Assembly (NCBI GenBank): GCA_029204225.1
Contig: CM055092.1
Coordinates: 21,357,669 to 21,417,668, forward strand
Direction of reading: 5' to 3'
Source of the DNA: Diphasiastrum complanatum
Lineage: Eukaryota > Streptophyta > Lycopodiopsida > Lycopodiales > Lycopodiaceae
DNA length: 60,000 nucleotides
A program made the translations under genes and the position numbers. The notes beneath the pieces were generated by a model, which was given only the letters and a program-made list of their open reading frames with translations, did no database searches and was not told where the DNA came from. Positions 12,701 through 22,660 of the stretch are shown piece by piece (the stretch's first letter is position 1; the number at the start of each line of letters is the position of its first letter).

Positions 12701-13308
12701 CCACATCCTTTGGTTAGGTGTCATATCCCATGTGTAAAGGACAGCTCACACATGTGGAATAAGCTGAAGTAGGGGAATTTTGAGTTCTAGAAGTTTTCCA
12801 GGTAGATCTCCATATAGAAGGAAAATAGACCAAAAGTGCTCAAAATAGAAGGTTTTGTCCAAGTGTCAGTTTTGCATGATGAATCATCATATGACAAAGC
12901 ACCTTCACACATGTGGGATCAGAGGGATGATCAGTACCACGAGCTCCCACCTATTGTATATATAGAGCCACATTTGGCCATAATCAATGTGACACCAATC
13001 TTGGTTTTGGAAGCAATTTTGAGTGATTCTCTCCATTTGTCTACATCTGTTTTGATTGTTTTGAGGTTCTATCAATGTGTACTTTATTTTCAGGTTGGAG
13101 TCCGTACTCAGATAGTGTTTCACACGTGTGAAGCCAGAAAGTACACTTACCTTCAATTAATGATTGTTCTTGTTATGATTTTGTGTCTAAAATTGATCTA
13201 GATTGATCTTAATCTGAAGTAGATTGATAGATCAAGTAATATGACAACCAATCCCTCTTGAGGATCACATTAGGATCCACTCTTGTTCTTTTTTGTACTT
13301 TTTGCACA
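9759..13308 (+). mobile_element. Short LTR retrotransposon inserted in left arm
   Basis: The 5' LTR is 9,759-10,590 (832 bp, TGTGAAAAATGC to ATTTCACA) and is followed at once by primer site TGGTATCAGAGCC (10,591-10,603). The 3' LTR is 5'-truncated (12,695-13,308), matching 9,975-10,590. Flanking CTATA (9,754-9,758) and GTATA (13,309-13,313) are a five-base target duplication with one substitution. The right arm has the uninterrupted GTATA site (near 25,885). The internal 2.1 kb has no protease, integrase or RT. Its only coding trace is a gag-like frame at 12,215-12,772 with knuckle-like CNLC-GGY-C and a second CFLC. It would depend on enzymes supplied by other elements. Confidence 0.88.
12215..12772 (+). 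pseudogene. Gag-like frame with decayed zinc knuckles
   Basis: A frame of about 185 codons inside the short LTR element, running into the truncated 3' LTR. The stretch CNLCDKGGYIFSRC fits CX2CX3GHX4C with tyrosine in place of histidine. The lysine-rich stretch after it ends in a second partial knuckle (CFLCGK). This suggests a nucleocapsid C-terminus. The N-terminal capsid part is not recognisable and no enzyme domain follows. The final codons come from LTR sequence, so the natural end is uncertain. Confidence 0.45.
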
Positions 13309-13451
13309 GTATATGCATAAATCATCTCAAAAAACAAAGTGTGTACATCAATTGAACTTCAAAAATAACGTAGTGACAAATTCATATTATAAAATTATAA
13401 TACATGGACAACAAATCAAGTGTAACAGAACCTGCGAATACACCAGGTTCT

Positions 13452-13453
<2 letters not shown>

Positions 13454-13536
<83 letters not shown>
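13454..13536. repeat. (GA)n microsatellite at inner end of left arm
   Basis: A GA run of about 83 bp that ends 13 bp before arm homology stops. The right-arm counterpart is the longer TC array at 25,603-25,749. Confidence 0.95.
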
Positions 13537-13539
<3 letters not shown>

Positions 13540-13659
13540 AGTTAATATGTTGGCTGTCCACATGCCCATTTCACCGAAAAGCTCATGTTTTATATGTCAA
13601 CATTTGATTGGTTGATTATGAGAAGAATGATTACCTAAAATTTTGGCTGTGAAGCTCAC

Positions 13660-13887
13660 ATGACTGTTGTGTGGGGAGAGGTGCCTCCAAAATATAAAGG
13701 AAACCTGAGCACTTGGCATTACATGTACGGACTGATCCACCATGATAAAAATGCTCGAATGCAAAAGGAATGTTTGCAGGTAAGAGCTCTTGCAAGTGAA
13801 ATAAGTGAATCAGTTGCATGCAAAGTTGTTGGTGTCAAGCAAAACAACATTGTATTTGTTGATGCCATCAATCCGCACCACCTGTAG
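13660..13887 (+). CDS. Short coding-like remnant, unknown
   Basis: A 75-codon frame (MTVVWGEVPPKYKG, HYMYGLIHHDKNARM, VACKVVGVKQNNIVFVDA) has protein-like composition but no family I recognise. It starts just inside the point where arm homology ends and stops before the copia fragment. It may be an exon remnant caught between insertions or chance. No promoter or splice site could be assigned. Confidence 0.25.
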   Translation: MTVVWGEVPPKYKGNLSTWHYMYGLIHHDKNARMQKECLQVRALASEISESVACKVVGVKQNNIVFVDAINPHHL

Positions 13888-13949
13888 CTATCTGTGCCAT
13901 CCTCTTATTGGCATCACCCTACCTAGGCCTTGTCTATAAAGCCATGGGC

Positions 13950-15459
13950 AACTCAACAAATACAAACCATGGTTGGTTGCGAGAGGATTTGAGCAGCAAG
14001 AAGGTATTGATTTTGAGAAAACCTTCACACCCGTAGCTAAGATGGTAACTATACATTCTGTCATTGCTATTTATGCTTTCTATGGCTGGAAGATCTAGTA
14101 AATGGATGTTAAATTTGCTTTTCTTAATGGAGTGCTGGATGAAGAGGTGTACTTAGTACAACCTCAAGGATTTATTGAACCAGGGAGAGAGCACCTTGTT
14201 TGTAAGCCCAACAAAGCTATTTATGGATTGAAGCAAGCACCACGGGCGTGGTACTCTTGCATTGATGAACGCTTTAAGCGAAGGGGAATGATATAGAGTG
14301 ATGTTGATTCTAATCTTTACATTCTAAGGCAAGATTTAGATATAGTGTTCATTGTGCTATACGTGGATGATTTGATTATTACCAAGAAGTAATGAGAGCT
14401 TAATTGATGAAATCAAATCAGATTTTTCCAATGCTTTTGACATGGACGATCTAGGATTGATGCACTATTGTCTTGGCATTGAAGTATGGCAAAAGAAAAA
14501 TGTGGTCTTTCTTACACAAAGCAAATATGCACGAGATTTGCTTTATAAGTTCAATATGCAGGATTGTAAGCCTTTGAGTACACCTATGAATGTCAACATG
14601 AAGCTTACTACATATGATGAATTTGAGAAAGTAGATGCTTATTTGTATAGACAGCTGGTGGGTAGTTTGATTTATTTGACACACACACGACCTGATATTT
14701 CTTATGTTGTTGGTGTTGTTAGTCAATTTATGCAAGATCCTAGTCAAACACACTGGAATTCTACTGAACGTATTCTCAGATACATTCGAGAAACATTGAA
14801 TTTTGGTTTGAAATGATCAGCCTGAAGTGCCAATATTGATAGGATATACAGATGTTGATTGGGCAGGTAATATTGATGACAGAAGGTCTACCAGTGGTCA
14901 TACATTCAGTTATGGCACAACTGTAGTTTCATGGAGCAGCAAAAAGCAACCTACAGTAGTCTTATCCTCGACGGAAGCTGAATATCGAGCACTCAGCAAT
15001 GCTGCACAAGAAGCGGTATGGGTATGAAGATTGCTTGTGGATTTAGGTCAACCACAAGTGGATGCAACTACTATATCTTGCGACAGTCAAAGCTACATTC
15101 ACCTTGTCAAAAATCCAGTTTTACATGCTCGAACCAAGCACATCAAAATACATTATCATTTTGTTCGAGAGAAAATTCTTGATGGAGCCATTGATCTTGT
15201 TTTCTGTAAATCTGAAGATCAAGTGGCAAATATTTTTACTAAGTCATTAGGTAGATGTAAATTTGACAGGTTTCGTACTCTACTAGAAATAGAAGAATGT
15301 AATTTTAGGTTCTCCCTCTCTATCAGGGTTCAGGGTTTATATGTACATTTTACATTAAGTACATTGGAGTGTGATAGATTGATAGTGCATGTTCTTCTTC
15401 CGGCTTCTTTGGTGATTGCTTATGGTAAATGCTTGATGTTGCATATCTGATTATTGACA
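13950..15459 (+). mobile_element. Ty1/copia RT-RNase H fragment with 3' LTR tail
   Basis: The order is normal: RT with [17 protein letters not shown] (14,102), [13 protein letters not shown] and the catalytic LYVDDLIIT (near 14,358), then the connection (LGIEVWQ, RPDISYVVGVVSQFM), then RNase H (YTDVDWAG, SSKKQPTVVLSSTEAEY) and the terminal ARTKHI--HYHFVREK block (about 15,130). In-frame stops interrupt it at several points, for example 14,296 and near 14,390. The 3' part of an LTR follows (15,308-15,459, ending TTATTGACA) and is the same family as the LTR at 47,209-47,469. The upstream half of the element is absent. Confidence 0.92.
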
Positions 15460-15840
15460 CACTATACTTGTGGTTGCTTGCAATTCTATGTGTTATTGTG
15501 CATGGAGTTTGCCATGTGTCGACGTTAGGATGTGTCAAGGTTAAGGGGTGCTTGAGGGGATATAGTGTGAGCCTTGTTAGACATTCCTCATTATGCTATT
15601 CCTATGCAACTATGGTTGGGAGGAGACTTGCAGCAGAGCTCTCATGTTTGCTTGTTGATCTATGAGTTCCAGTTTGATGGTGTGATGCATTCCTTTTGTG
15701 GTGAGCGGGATGTGCCTCTTGAACCGCTTGTTTTAGCTATGTAGTTGCATAGGATCCATTGTGAGTACATGCATGTTTGCTTTCTACTTGATATGTCTAC
15801 TAATACTAGTCAGAGTAGCATGCAGTGTGTGCAAACCAGT
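15460..15840. other. Unassigned spacer between two retrotransposon fragments
   Basis: No LTR end, domain or repeat is visible between the copia LTR tail and the gypsy fragment. Short frames look accidental. Confidence 0.4.
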
Positions 15841-15845
15841 ACTAT

Positions 15846-16386
15846 TGCCAATTTGGATCAAGAGATTAGGAGAGAGTTTTCAGATGTGTTCATAGATGAT
15901 CTTCCATCTGTTTTACCTCCTAAGAGGAATGTTGAACATAAGATTGAATTAATACCCGGATCACATCCTGTCAACATACGTCCTTACAGAATGAGTCTTA
16001 AGGAGAAAGTGAGATGAATGGCGATGATTATCTAGCCAAGGGGCAAATATGACCTAGTCATTCTCTTTTTGCCTCTCCGATCATTCTTGTAAAAAAGATG
16101 GATCATGGCGTATATGTTTGAGGTATAGTGTTTAACCATTATCTTGTTCAACACATTATTGAGGTTTGAACAAGATAATGGTTAAACATTGATCTCCTAT
16201 GCCACGTATAGATGATTTGCTTGATGCCTTGATAGGTGCCACTATGTTCAGTAAGATAGACCTAAAGAGTGGATACCATCAGGTTAGAGTTCGTGAAAGA
16301 GATGTACACAAGAATGCCTTCAAAACTTGGTTCGATCACTATGAGTATCTTGTGATGCCATTTGGATTGACTAATGCCCCAGCTTA
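15846..16386 (+). mobile_element. Ty3/gypsy reverse-transcriptase fragment
   Basis: The frame IRREFSDVFIDDLPSVLPP with HKIELIPGSHPVNIRPYRMS is the segment just before gypsy RT. After a disrupted patch, [30 protein letters not shown] and [14 protein letters not shown] (16,199-16,386) are classical RT motifs up to the point where the fragment is cut. The YxDD motif and everything after it are missing. The disrupted patch contains a perfect 22-bp inverted repeat (16,130-16,151 / 16,166-16,187) made from the element's own sequence. Confidence 0.92.
16130..16187. repeat. Perfect 22-bp inverted repeat inside gypsy RT
   Basis: Arms 16,130-16,151 and 16,166-16,187 are exact reverse complements around a 14-base loop. 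The right arm encodes the expected gypsy words (LNKIMVKH). The left is therefore a local inverted copy. Confidence 0.95.
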
Positions 16387-16389
16387 ATG

Positions 16390-18097
16390 ACTTATCCATG
16401 AATGAGTGACATAATGAACCTCCAATAGCTTCATTTCCATCAGCAAAGCCAGCCAAGAATGCTAGTACAACTCCAACAATAAGATATTGCAAGACAATGT
16501 AGCTAGTTTGTCCATATCTTGACGATTTGCAGACATCCACATGAAATAGCTCAAACATGAGACAGAAAAAGTAAAGTAAACCTGAACAACACTTCCTTGC
16601 TGCTCTTTTGACCTTACTTGACTCTTCAAACACCTACAAAAAGAGATCCATAACATCTTTTCCAAATAACTTTCCTTTGATGCTCTTGACTAGCTCCAAA
16701 TTGCCACATTTCCTTTTGTGTTGTTGAAGCCCTTTGAGACCAACCTCTTGATCATCAACTTGACCATCAAAGTCATTGAACAAACTTTGTTTTCCAATCC
16801 ATTACTTGATTTTCCAGCATGAAAACCATGAAAACCAATATCCATTTGCATAGCATCATCTACACAAGAAGATTATTCAAAGCATGCGAGTAAAGCAAAG
16901 TGAGTTACTTCCACTTGCTTATCTTTCTCTTGATCATCAGAAATATCAAAGATATGAATATCTTCAGATCTGAACCTCTAGAAATACTCCCTCTCAAACA
17001 TATGATCTAGATCCAACAAGGTCTCATCAATGTTTGATCTCAAATTTCCACAAAGGTTAGAAAAAACAATGTCACCAACGTCACCATCATAAATCAAAAG
17101 ATAGATTCCAAACTTTTCATCCAACATGAAGTAGAGTAGGCAAAGATGAGTATAAAACCTAATAAATCCAGCCTTTTTAAGTCCATAACAAACCTCAATA
17201 AGCTCACTAATGATATTTTCCTTGCCTTGAAGAAATTGCCTCTTGATTTGATCCATGTAGTCTTCTCCAATCAACCTTTTGCCATCTCGATCATGAGTGA
17301 TCAATTCACAATCATAGAATCTTTTGAGTTGATGAAGAGATGTGAGATCCATTCCTTGGATCTTCCCAACAACCAATCTTCTATTGCTCTTTCCTTCATG
17401 AGAATCCCTCTTAATGATTGCATCATAAGAAGTAGAAACCTCAAAAATATTAGAAGTCATGAAAAAAATGATTAGTACTTTCAACATAAGGATGATTGAA
17501 GTACTCTCTTTTTTCAAGCAATAAATTCTACTGAATGTTTTAGGTAATGACTCATATGATAATGATTCTTCCTCACTATCATTCACAATGACATCATTCA
17601 AAGTACATCCTACTTTGAACTCTTCACATACTTTTCTTCTTCTTGACTTGTGACTATCTCCCTCACCAAGTCTCTTGATAGAACCATTTGATCTACTCTC
17701 TTTATGAAGACATGTGGCTTGATCACTTGCTGTAAAAATGACTTTCTTGGACTCATCACAAAAGAATGTAGAAGAACCACCTCCTTCATGAATGCACCTA
17801 GCAACATCTTTTTCCATATGATCAAAGAAATCATTAACAATCTTTTCCAAGGAAGAAACTTCACCTCCACTGATGAAGTTAGCTCTTTCCTTACCTTTGC
17901 ATACTTGCACTTGCCATGAAGAACCTTTGAAACACCATCATTATCCTCAAGACTAGCCAAGGCACAAAGATGAACATCTCCAAGAAGCATATTAGATCTC
18001 AACCTAGATCTAGCATAAGGAAGCTTTTTAGACTTCGCATAGAATCCACCGATCTTATTGATGCTAAAAGGTAACCTTGGAAAGTTGAAACCAATCT
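16390..18097 (-). CDS. Non-retroviral coding-like segment joined to a copia fragment
   Basis: Copia homology stops at about 18,097 (after KLDAFVMANKKDGMEKE). A different sequence then continues in the same direction. It includes a 310-codon frame (17,910-16,978) beginning MQVCKGKERANFISGGE and containing DFFDHMEKDVARCIHEGGG, a hydrophobic stretch (IILMLKVLIIFFM) and RLVVGKIQGMDLTSLHQLKRF. A further frame ends near 16,462. None matches gag, protease, integrase, RT or RNase H motifs and I do not recognise it. It sits exactly where integrase and RT would be. It could be captured host sequence, an unrelated insertion, or an uncharacterised extra reading frame. Confidence 0.4.
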
Positions 18098-19103
18098 CCT
18101 TTTCCATTCCATCCTTTTTGTTAGCCATAACAAAAGCATCAAGCTTGAAAATTCTACCTTGTCTATTGTCCCTAGCAACCAAGATTTATTCCTTTGTAAT
18201 GAAACAAGCATCACCACCAAACTTTATCATGTATCCTTTCTCTATCATTTGACCAACACTTAGCAAATTCTTTAAAAATGAAGGAATGTAAAGAACACCA
18301 TCAAGTCTTGGTTTGCTATTAGTTGAGAGACAAATAGGAATTGAACCAATACCTTCAATCACACACTCACCACCATTGGCCATGTCAATTTCTTTCTTGG
18401 CTCCATCATAAGTGATCAAAGAAGTAAAGAACTCCTTGTGACTAGTCATGTGTGAACTAACTCCACTATCAATCCACCATGAATCTTTGTCACCTTCAAT
18501 TGATATTAGACTTGAAGAACACATCAAAAGAGAATCACCACCACCTAGATCCTCATCATTAGTAGTAAAGTTGATTTACTTGCTACCTTCATCTCTTTGC
18601 TTCTTGAAACATTCATTTACAAAATGCCCATTGATTTCACAATAGAAGCATTTTAACTTAGACTTATCTTTCTTTTTGCCAAAAGAGGAAGTCTCACCTT
18701 GATCTTGCCCTTTAGACCACTTGCCTTTGCCTTTGCCCTTGAACTTGCCTTTGATGAACATAGCCTCGTCTTCAAAATGAGATGTCGATTTAGATCCACC
18801 TCCTCTTGATTGAAGCCTATACTCCTCATTCACCAAGATCTCTTGCAAATCCACAATACTTGGCAAAGTCTTTAAAATAGCAAAACTTTGAACAAGATTA
18901 GCATGATCATCCAACAAGCCATTAAGTATAACTTGAACAAGCTCTACCTCCTTAATGCTTTCATCAATACATGCTAACTCATCATTGAATGCTTTAACCC
19001 TCAAAACAAAAGCATGAGTACTTTCTTCCTTCTTTTGCAAACTTTGAAAGATTTGCCTTCTAAGAGTAAGCACTCTTGATGTAGACTTGGATTCATAAAG
19101 CTT
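18098..19103 (-). mobile_element. Ty1/copia gag-protease fragment
   Basis: Gag begins inside [19 protein letters not shown] (about 19,103) and includes HAFVLRVKAFNDELACIDESI, the lysine/glycine linker FKGKGKGKWSKG and knuckle CFYCEINGHFVNEC. After a stop near 18,575, the protease frame (18,527-18,186) has WWIDSGVSSHMT and LYIPSFLKNLLSVGQMI. It closely parallels residues 95-430 of the intact element at 37,515-41,468, so it belongs to the same family. The gag N-terminus is lost at an antisense junction with another copia piece. Downstream of the protease the homology breaks off. Confidence 0.9.
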
Positions 19104-19111
19104 CTTGGAAA

Positions 19112-19318
19112 ATGGCCAACAGAGTGCTATATCTTCAGCTTTTGATATCTTGGCTTTCCAAAAAGGAAGATACTGTATCACTCTCATCATGTGAAGCTGA
19201 GTACAAGGCACTCACTACAACAACAAAAGAAGTGCTTTGGATCAAGAGGTTACTAGTGGAGCTAAAGATAAACATGGAAGAGGATCTACCTATGATCATG
19301 TGCGGTTTAGGTGTCTAA
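19112..19318 (+). mobile_element. Ty1/copia RNase H scrap
   Basis: The frame [36 protein letters not shown] is the copia RNase H core. It ends in EEDLPMIMC and is cut before the final block. It faces opposite to the gag fragment it abuts at about 19,103, so two elements have been joined head to head by insertion or rearrangement. Its closest relative in the window is the RNase H region at 22,130-22,330. Confidence 0.88.
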
Positions 19319-19329
19319 AACCAAAGGCA

Positions 19330-20358
19330 AAGTTGAATTTAATTCACAATGGTGATGTAGTATCTTGAACAAAATTGGTAGTTGCATCATCTTGAATTTT
19401 AAAGAGCACTTCTTGAGAAGGATCTTCAACATACTTTACGTTCACAAATCTACACTCTTCTTTAGAATGTCCAGATATACCGCACTACGTACACCATAGT
19501 CCTGAGTTCAAAGAAGAAGCTTTCGGTCTCTTGTCTGCAACTTCTAAAATTTGAACTTTCAAATCGTTGAATTTCTTATTAAGATTAGCCATATTACTTT
19601 TTCAAAGCTTTTCAACTTTAGATGTCGCAGACTTGTCCTCAGTGTTTTTGCTATCTTCTTTTCGTTTGGAATTTCATTTCTTCCTCCGATTTGTATCATC
19701 AGTTTATGTGTCTAATGAGTCACCTGGAATCAAAATCGGAACTGGAAGAAATTGAACTGGATTCAGATTTAGATTTGTCTTCACTGCCACTAGAGTCATG
19801 CTTAGACTTTCGAGTATGTCTAGTAGAACGTCTTTTGCATGCTAACTTAGAAGTCTCATAATTTTTGGCACTTGATATGATTGTAGATAAAAAAGTCATC
19901 TCCTTGTCTGCAGTATCGATCAATTTTTGGTGGTAAACCTGTCAGAAACCACTCAATCTGCATCGTCTATACATTATTGAGTCGTCCGAGTATTCTGGAC
20001 GAATAAGCAATTTCTCTAAACTGGTTCAGAAACCATCTTTCAGTAGTAACCATCTAGCTACATGTCTTGGTTCAACATGGTTGTACCATATGCGCGCTTG
20101 TTTTCTCAAAAGACCAGGGAAGATTCGCAGCTTGTCAGCATCAGCACCTTCATTGTTCAAGTTAGCAATTGACTCAAACTGCGAAATATAACTGTCAACA
20201 TCATCTGAAGATGTTCCTTTAACATAATCATGCTTGATTTTCGAGATTGAAGTGAAACGGGGACCAGGGCCTTCCATAATCAGTTTTAGTTCAACTTTAG
20301 AATTAGGAACTGGTTCTGGCTCTGGCTCCGGATCATGATCTCTCAAGCACAAATACAA
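19330..20358 (-). mobile_element. Ty3-type gag fragment
   Basis: A minus-strand frame starts at 20,358 with acidic EPEPEPVPNSKVELKLIMEG. The gag core words YISQFESIANLN and LRIFPGLLRKQARIWY follow. A basic/serine-rich linker (19,923-19,720) comes next. A zinc-knuckle-like C-CGISGHSKEEC with an internal stop lies near 19,450-19,500. The order and motifs fit the Retrotrans_gag family. No protease or RT follows on the left side. Confidence 0.75.
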
Positions 20359-20393
20359 ATCAATAACTCCCTCAAGAAAGGACTAGCATTTCA

Positions 20394-20430
20394 CATACAT
20401 ACATACATACATACATACATACATACATAC
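20394..20430. repeat. (CATA)n microsatellite
   Basis: About nine tandem CATA units just upstream of the Ty3-type gag start. Confidence 0.95.
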
Positions 20431-21090
20431 TTCTCTATCAGTGACTGTGAAAAATTGCACCAAGGGATATTTTACTCGGGGTAGATAGGTAAGTTAGTTT
20501 AAAAATAGTTCTTTAATTCAGCTCTACGGAAATACAACAAACGACTGTAATGAACTATTGTATTGTCTGACCAAAGAATGACTTAAGTAATGCATACAAG
20601 ATTGCTAGTAGATTCAAAATCACTCACACTCAACAATGCGAAGAACATAAATCAAGGGAAATAGCCTTCGACGCTCTATTCACTTCTTCAATCTCACAAT
20701 ACAGGAACTCTCTCTTTCTCTCGGTGGTGTGAAAATGAAGTGTGTCTTCATTTATACTACCTACAAAGCGAGCAAACACACCTCTTGAGATTCCTGGTGC
20801 GATGCTCCATTTACTAACTCTAGTTAATAAATAGGTTACAAGTAAATGTAAATTGCACCATTGAAGGTAACTTTCACTAAGAGTTTAATTTACTCTAGTT
20901 GAAAGTGATGATACGAATCTAGTTGCTTCGTGTTCCAAGCATTGTTTCAGTTCTGGAGGTCTTTTCCTTTAATGGAAGACAGGTCCGTATCATTTATATC
21001 CTGAAAAATGATATAGGCCAATGCATGTCCTCATTTCCAAGTATATATTGCCATTTTGGAGTAGATATACATTAGTGGTATCATAGTAAG
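20431..21090. other. Likely LTR/leader debris
   Basis: There is no reading frame of note. A degenerate primer-site-like tggtatcatag lies near 21,076, just before copia RT coding begins, so part of this stretch may be LTR. I could not find a matching second LTR. Confidence 0.3.
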
Positions 21091-21094
21091 TGGG

Positions 21095-22587
21095 TACTTT
21101 GAATCAAATACAATCATGATGGCACCATCAACAAGTTCAAGGAAAGATTATGTGCTAAAGGATTTGCTCAAATCCATGGCCTTGACTATGAGGAGACCTT
21201 TGCACCCATTGCAAAGATGGCGACAATAAGAATTCTTATCTCTCTTGCTTGTTTTTTCAAATGGAAGGTGTTCCAATTAGATGTATCCAATGCTTTTTTT
21301 AATGGTTATCTTAAGGAGGAGATTTATATGGAACAACCTCAAGGATTCATCAAGGATGAGTCCAAATTGTGACATTATTCTTTGTGAAAGTTGTATCAAG
21401 CTAGTTGAAGAAACTAAGCTAGCACTTGGAAGTGAGTTTAAAATGCAAGATCTAGGAGAGATCCATCACATACAAGGCCTAGAGATTGACTTTCATGAAC
21501 ATTATATTTCTATATGTCAATCTAGATATGCTCTTTCTATGTTGAAAATAATCCATATGAAAAATTCTAAGAGCATAGATACTCCAATGGAGCAAATTTT
21601 GAAAGATCCTAATAAAGGTGATGAAAGATCCTTCGAGGACATCACACTTTTTAGGAGTCTTTTTAGGCTCCTTAATTTGGCTTACCATCACTAGGCCCGA
21701 CTTGAGCTTTTGTCTGCACAAGTTGAGTCAATTTATGCAAGATCCCAAGATCCATCATTGGAAGATGGCCAAGATGATTCTAAGTTATATATCTTCATCT
21801 TGTGATTATGGTCTACTTATAAAAATGAAGACTTATCCATTGTTGGCTACTCGGATTCGGACTTTGCAAGTGATAAGATGGATCAAAAGTCCATTAGGCC
21901 CGACTTGAGCTTTTGTGTGCACAAGTTGAGTCAATTTATGCAAGATCCCAAGATCCATCATTGGAAGATGGACAAGATGATTCTAAGTTATATATCTTCA
22001 TCTTGTGATTATGGTCTACTTATAAAAATGAAGATTTATCCATTGTTGGCTACTCGGATTCGGACTTTGCAAGTGATAAGATGGATTGAAAGTCCATTAG
22101 TGCATACACTATATTTCTTGGAAGCAATCTAATATCTTGGCTTTCCAAAAAGCAAGATACTATATCCCTTTCTTCATGTGAGGTCGAGTACAAAGCACTC
22201 ACCACAACTACCAAAGAAGTGCTTTGGATCAAGAGATTGTTCTTGTTAGATTTGTTGATGTAGATTTGATCTAATGCTATCTAATATTGTGTAGATTATT
22301 GGAGCTAAAGTGCATCAAGGAGGATGATCTACCAATGATCAAATGCGACAATATCTCGGCCCAAGCTCTTTTCAATAATCCCATATTTCATGCAAGGAGC
22401 AAGCACATAGAAGCGGCACATCACTTTGTGAGAGAAAAGCTTATTGGAGGAGAAATCTATTTGGAGCATGTCAACACATCCTCTTGTATTGCCGATCTAC
22501 TCACCAAGCCTTTGAGCAAGAGTGCCTTCATCAAGCATAGATCTAATCTTGGAGTAATATCAAGATCAATGCTTAATCTTCAATAGA
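21095..22587 (+). mobile_element. Ty1/copia RT-RNase H fragment
   Basis: From about 21,095 the sequence encodes INKFKERLCAKGFAQIHGLDYEE and TFAPIAKMATIRILISLA, then QLDVSNAFFNGYLKEEIYMEQPQGFI. The YVDD segment is deleted. The frame resumes LGSEFKMQDLGEIHHIQGLEI (21,428) and reaches RNase H, where a 203-bp segment is duplicated in tandem (21,694-21,896 / 21,897-22,099). The last block has NNPIFHARSKHIEAAHHFVREKL and ADLLTKPLSKSAF, ending at 22,585. A small insertion interrupts RNase H near 22,245-22,290. Confidence 0.92.
21694..22099. repeat. 203-bp tandem duplication within copia RNase H
   Basis: Two head-to-tail copies, each starting at ggcccgacttgagc and ending at aagtccatta, have only a few mismatches. 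They duplicate the SFCLHKLSQFMQDPKIHHWKM coding segment. Confidence 0.95.
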
Positions 22588-22601
22588 TAAATTTTTAGGA
22601 G

Positions 22602-22660
22602 TGTGAAAAATGCAGAAAGGTTATCTATGTTAGTTGTAGGGGTCTTACATTTTTCTATGT
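22602..22660 (+). mobile_element. Start of a 3' LTR
   Basis: TGTGAAAAATGCAG at 22,602 follows a purine-rich tttttaggag directly after the copia coding end. It begins like the LTR at 9,759. Its far end merges into an opposite-strand copia fragment and could not be placed. Confidence 0.5.

Noticed and set aside
10116-13201. Repeated frame MLKIEGFVQVSVLHDESS in two places
   Set aside because: Both copies lie in the paired LTRs of one retrotransposon. The repetition is LTR duplication, not a gene pair.
20394-20430. CRISPR-like array
   Set aside because: Simple CATA repeat without spacers. No CRISPR array appears anywhere in the window.
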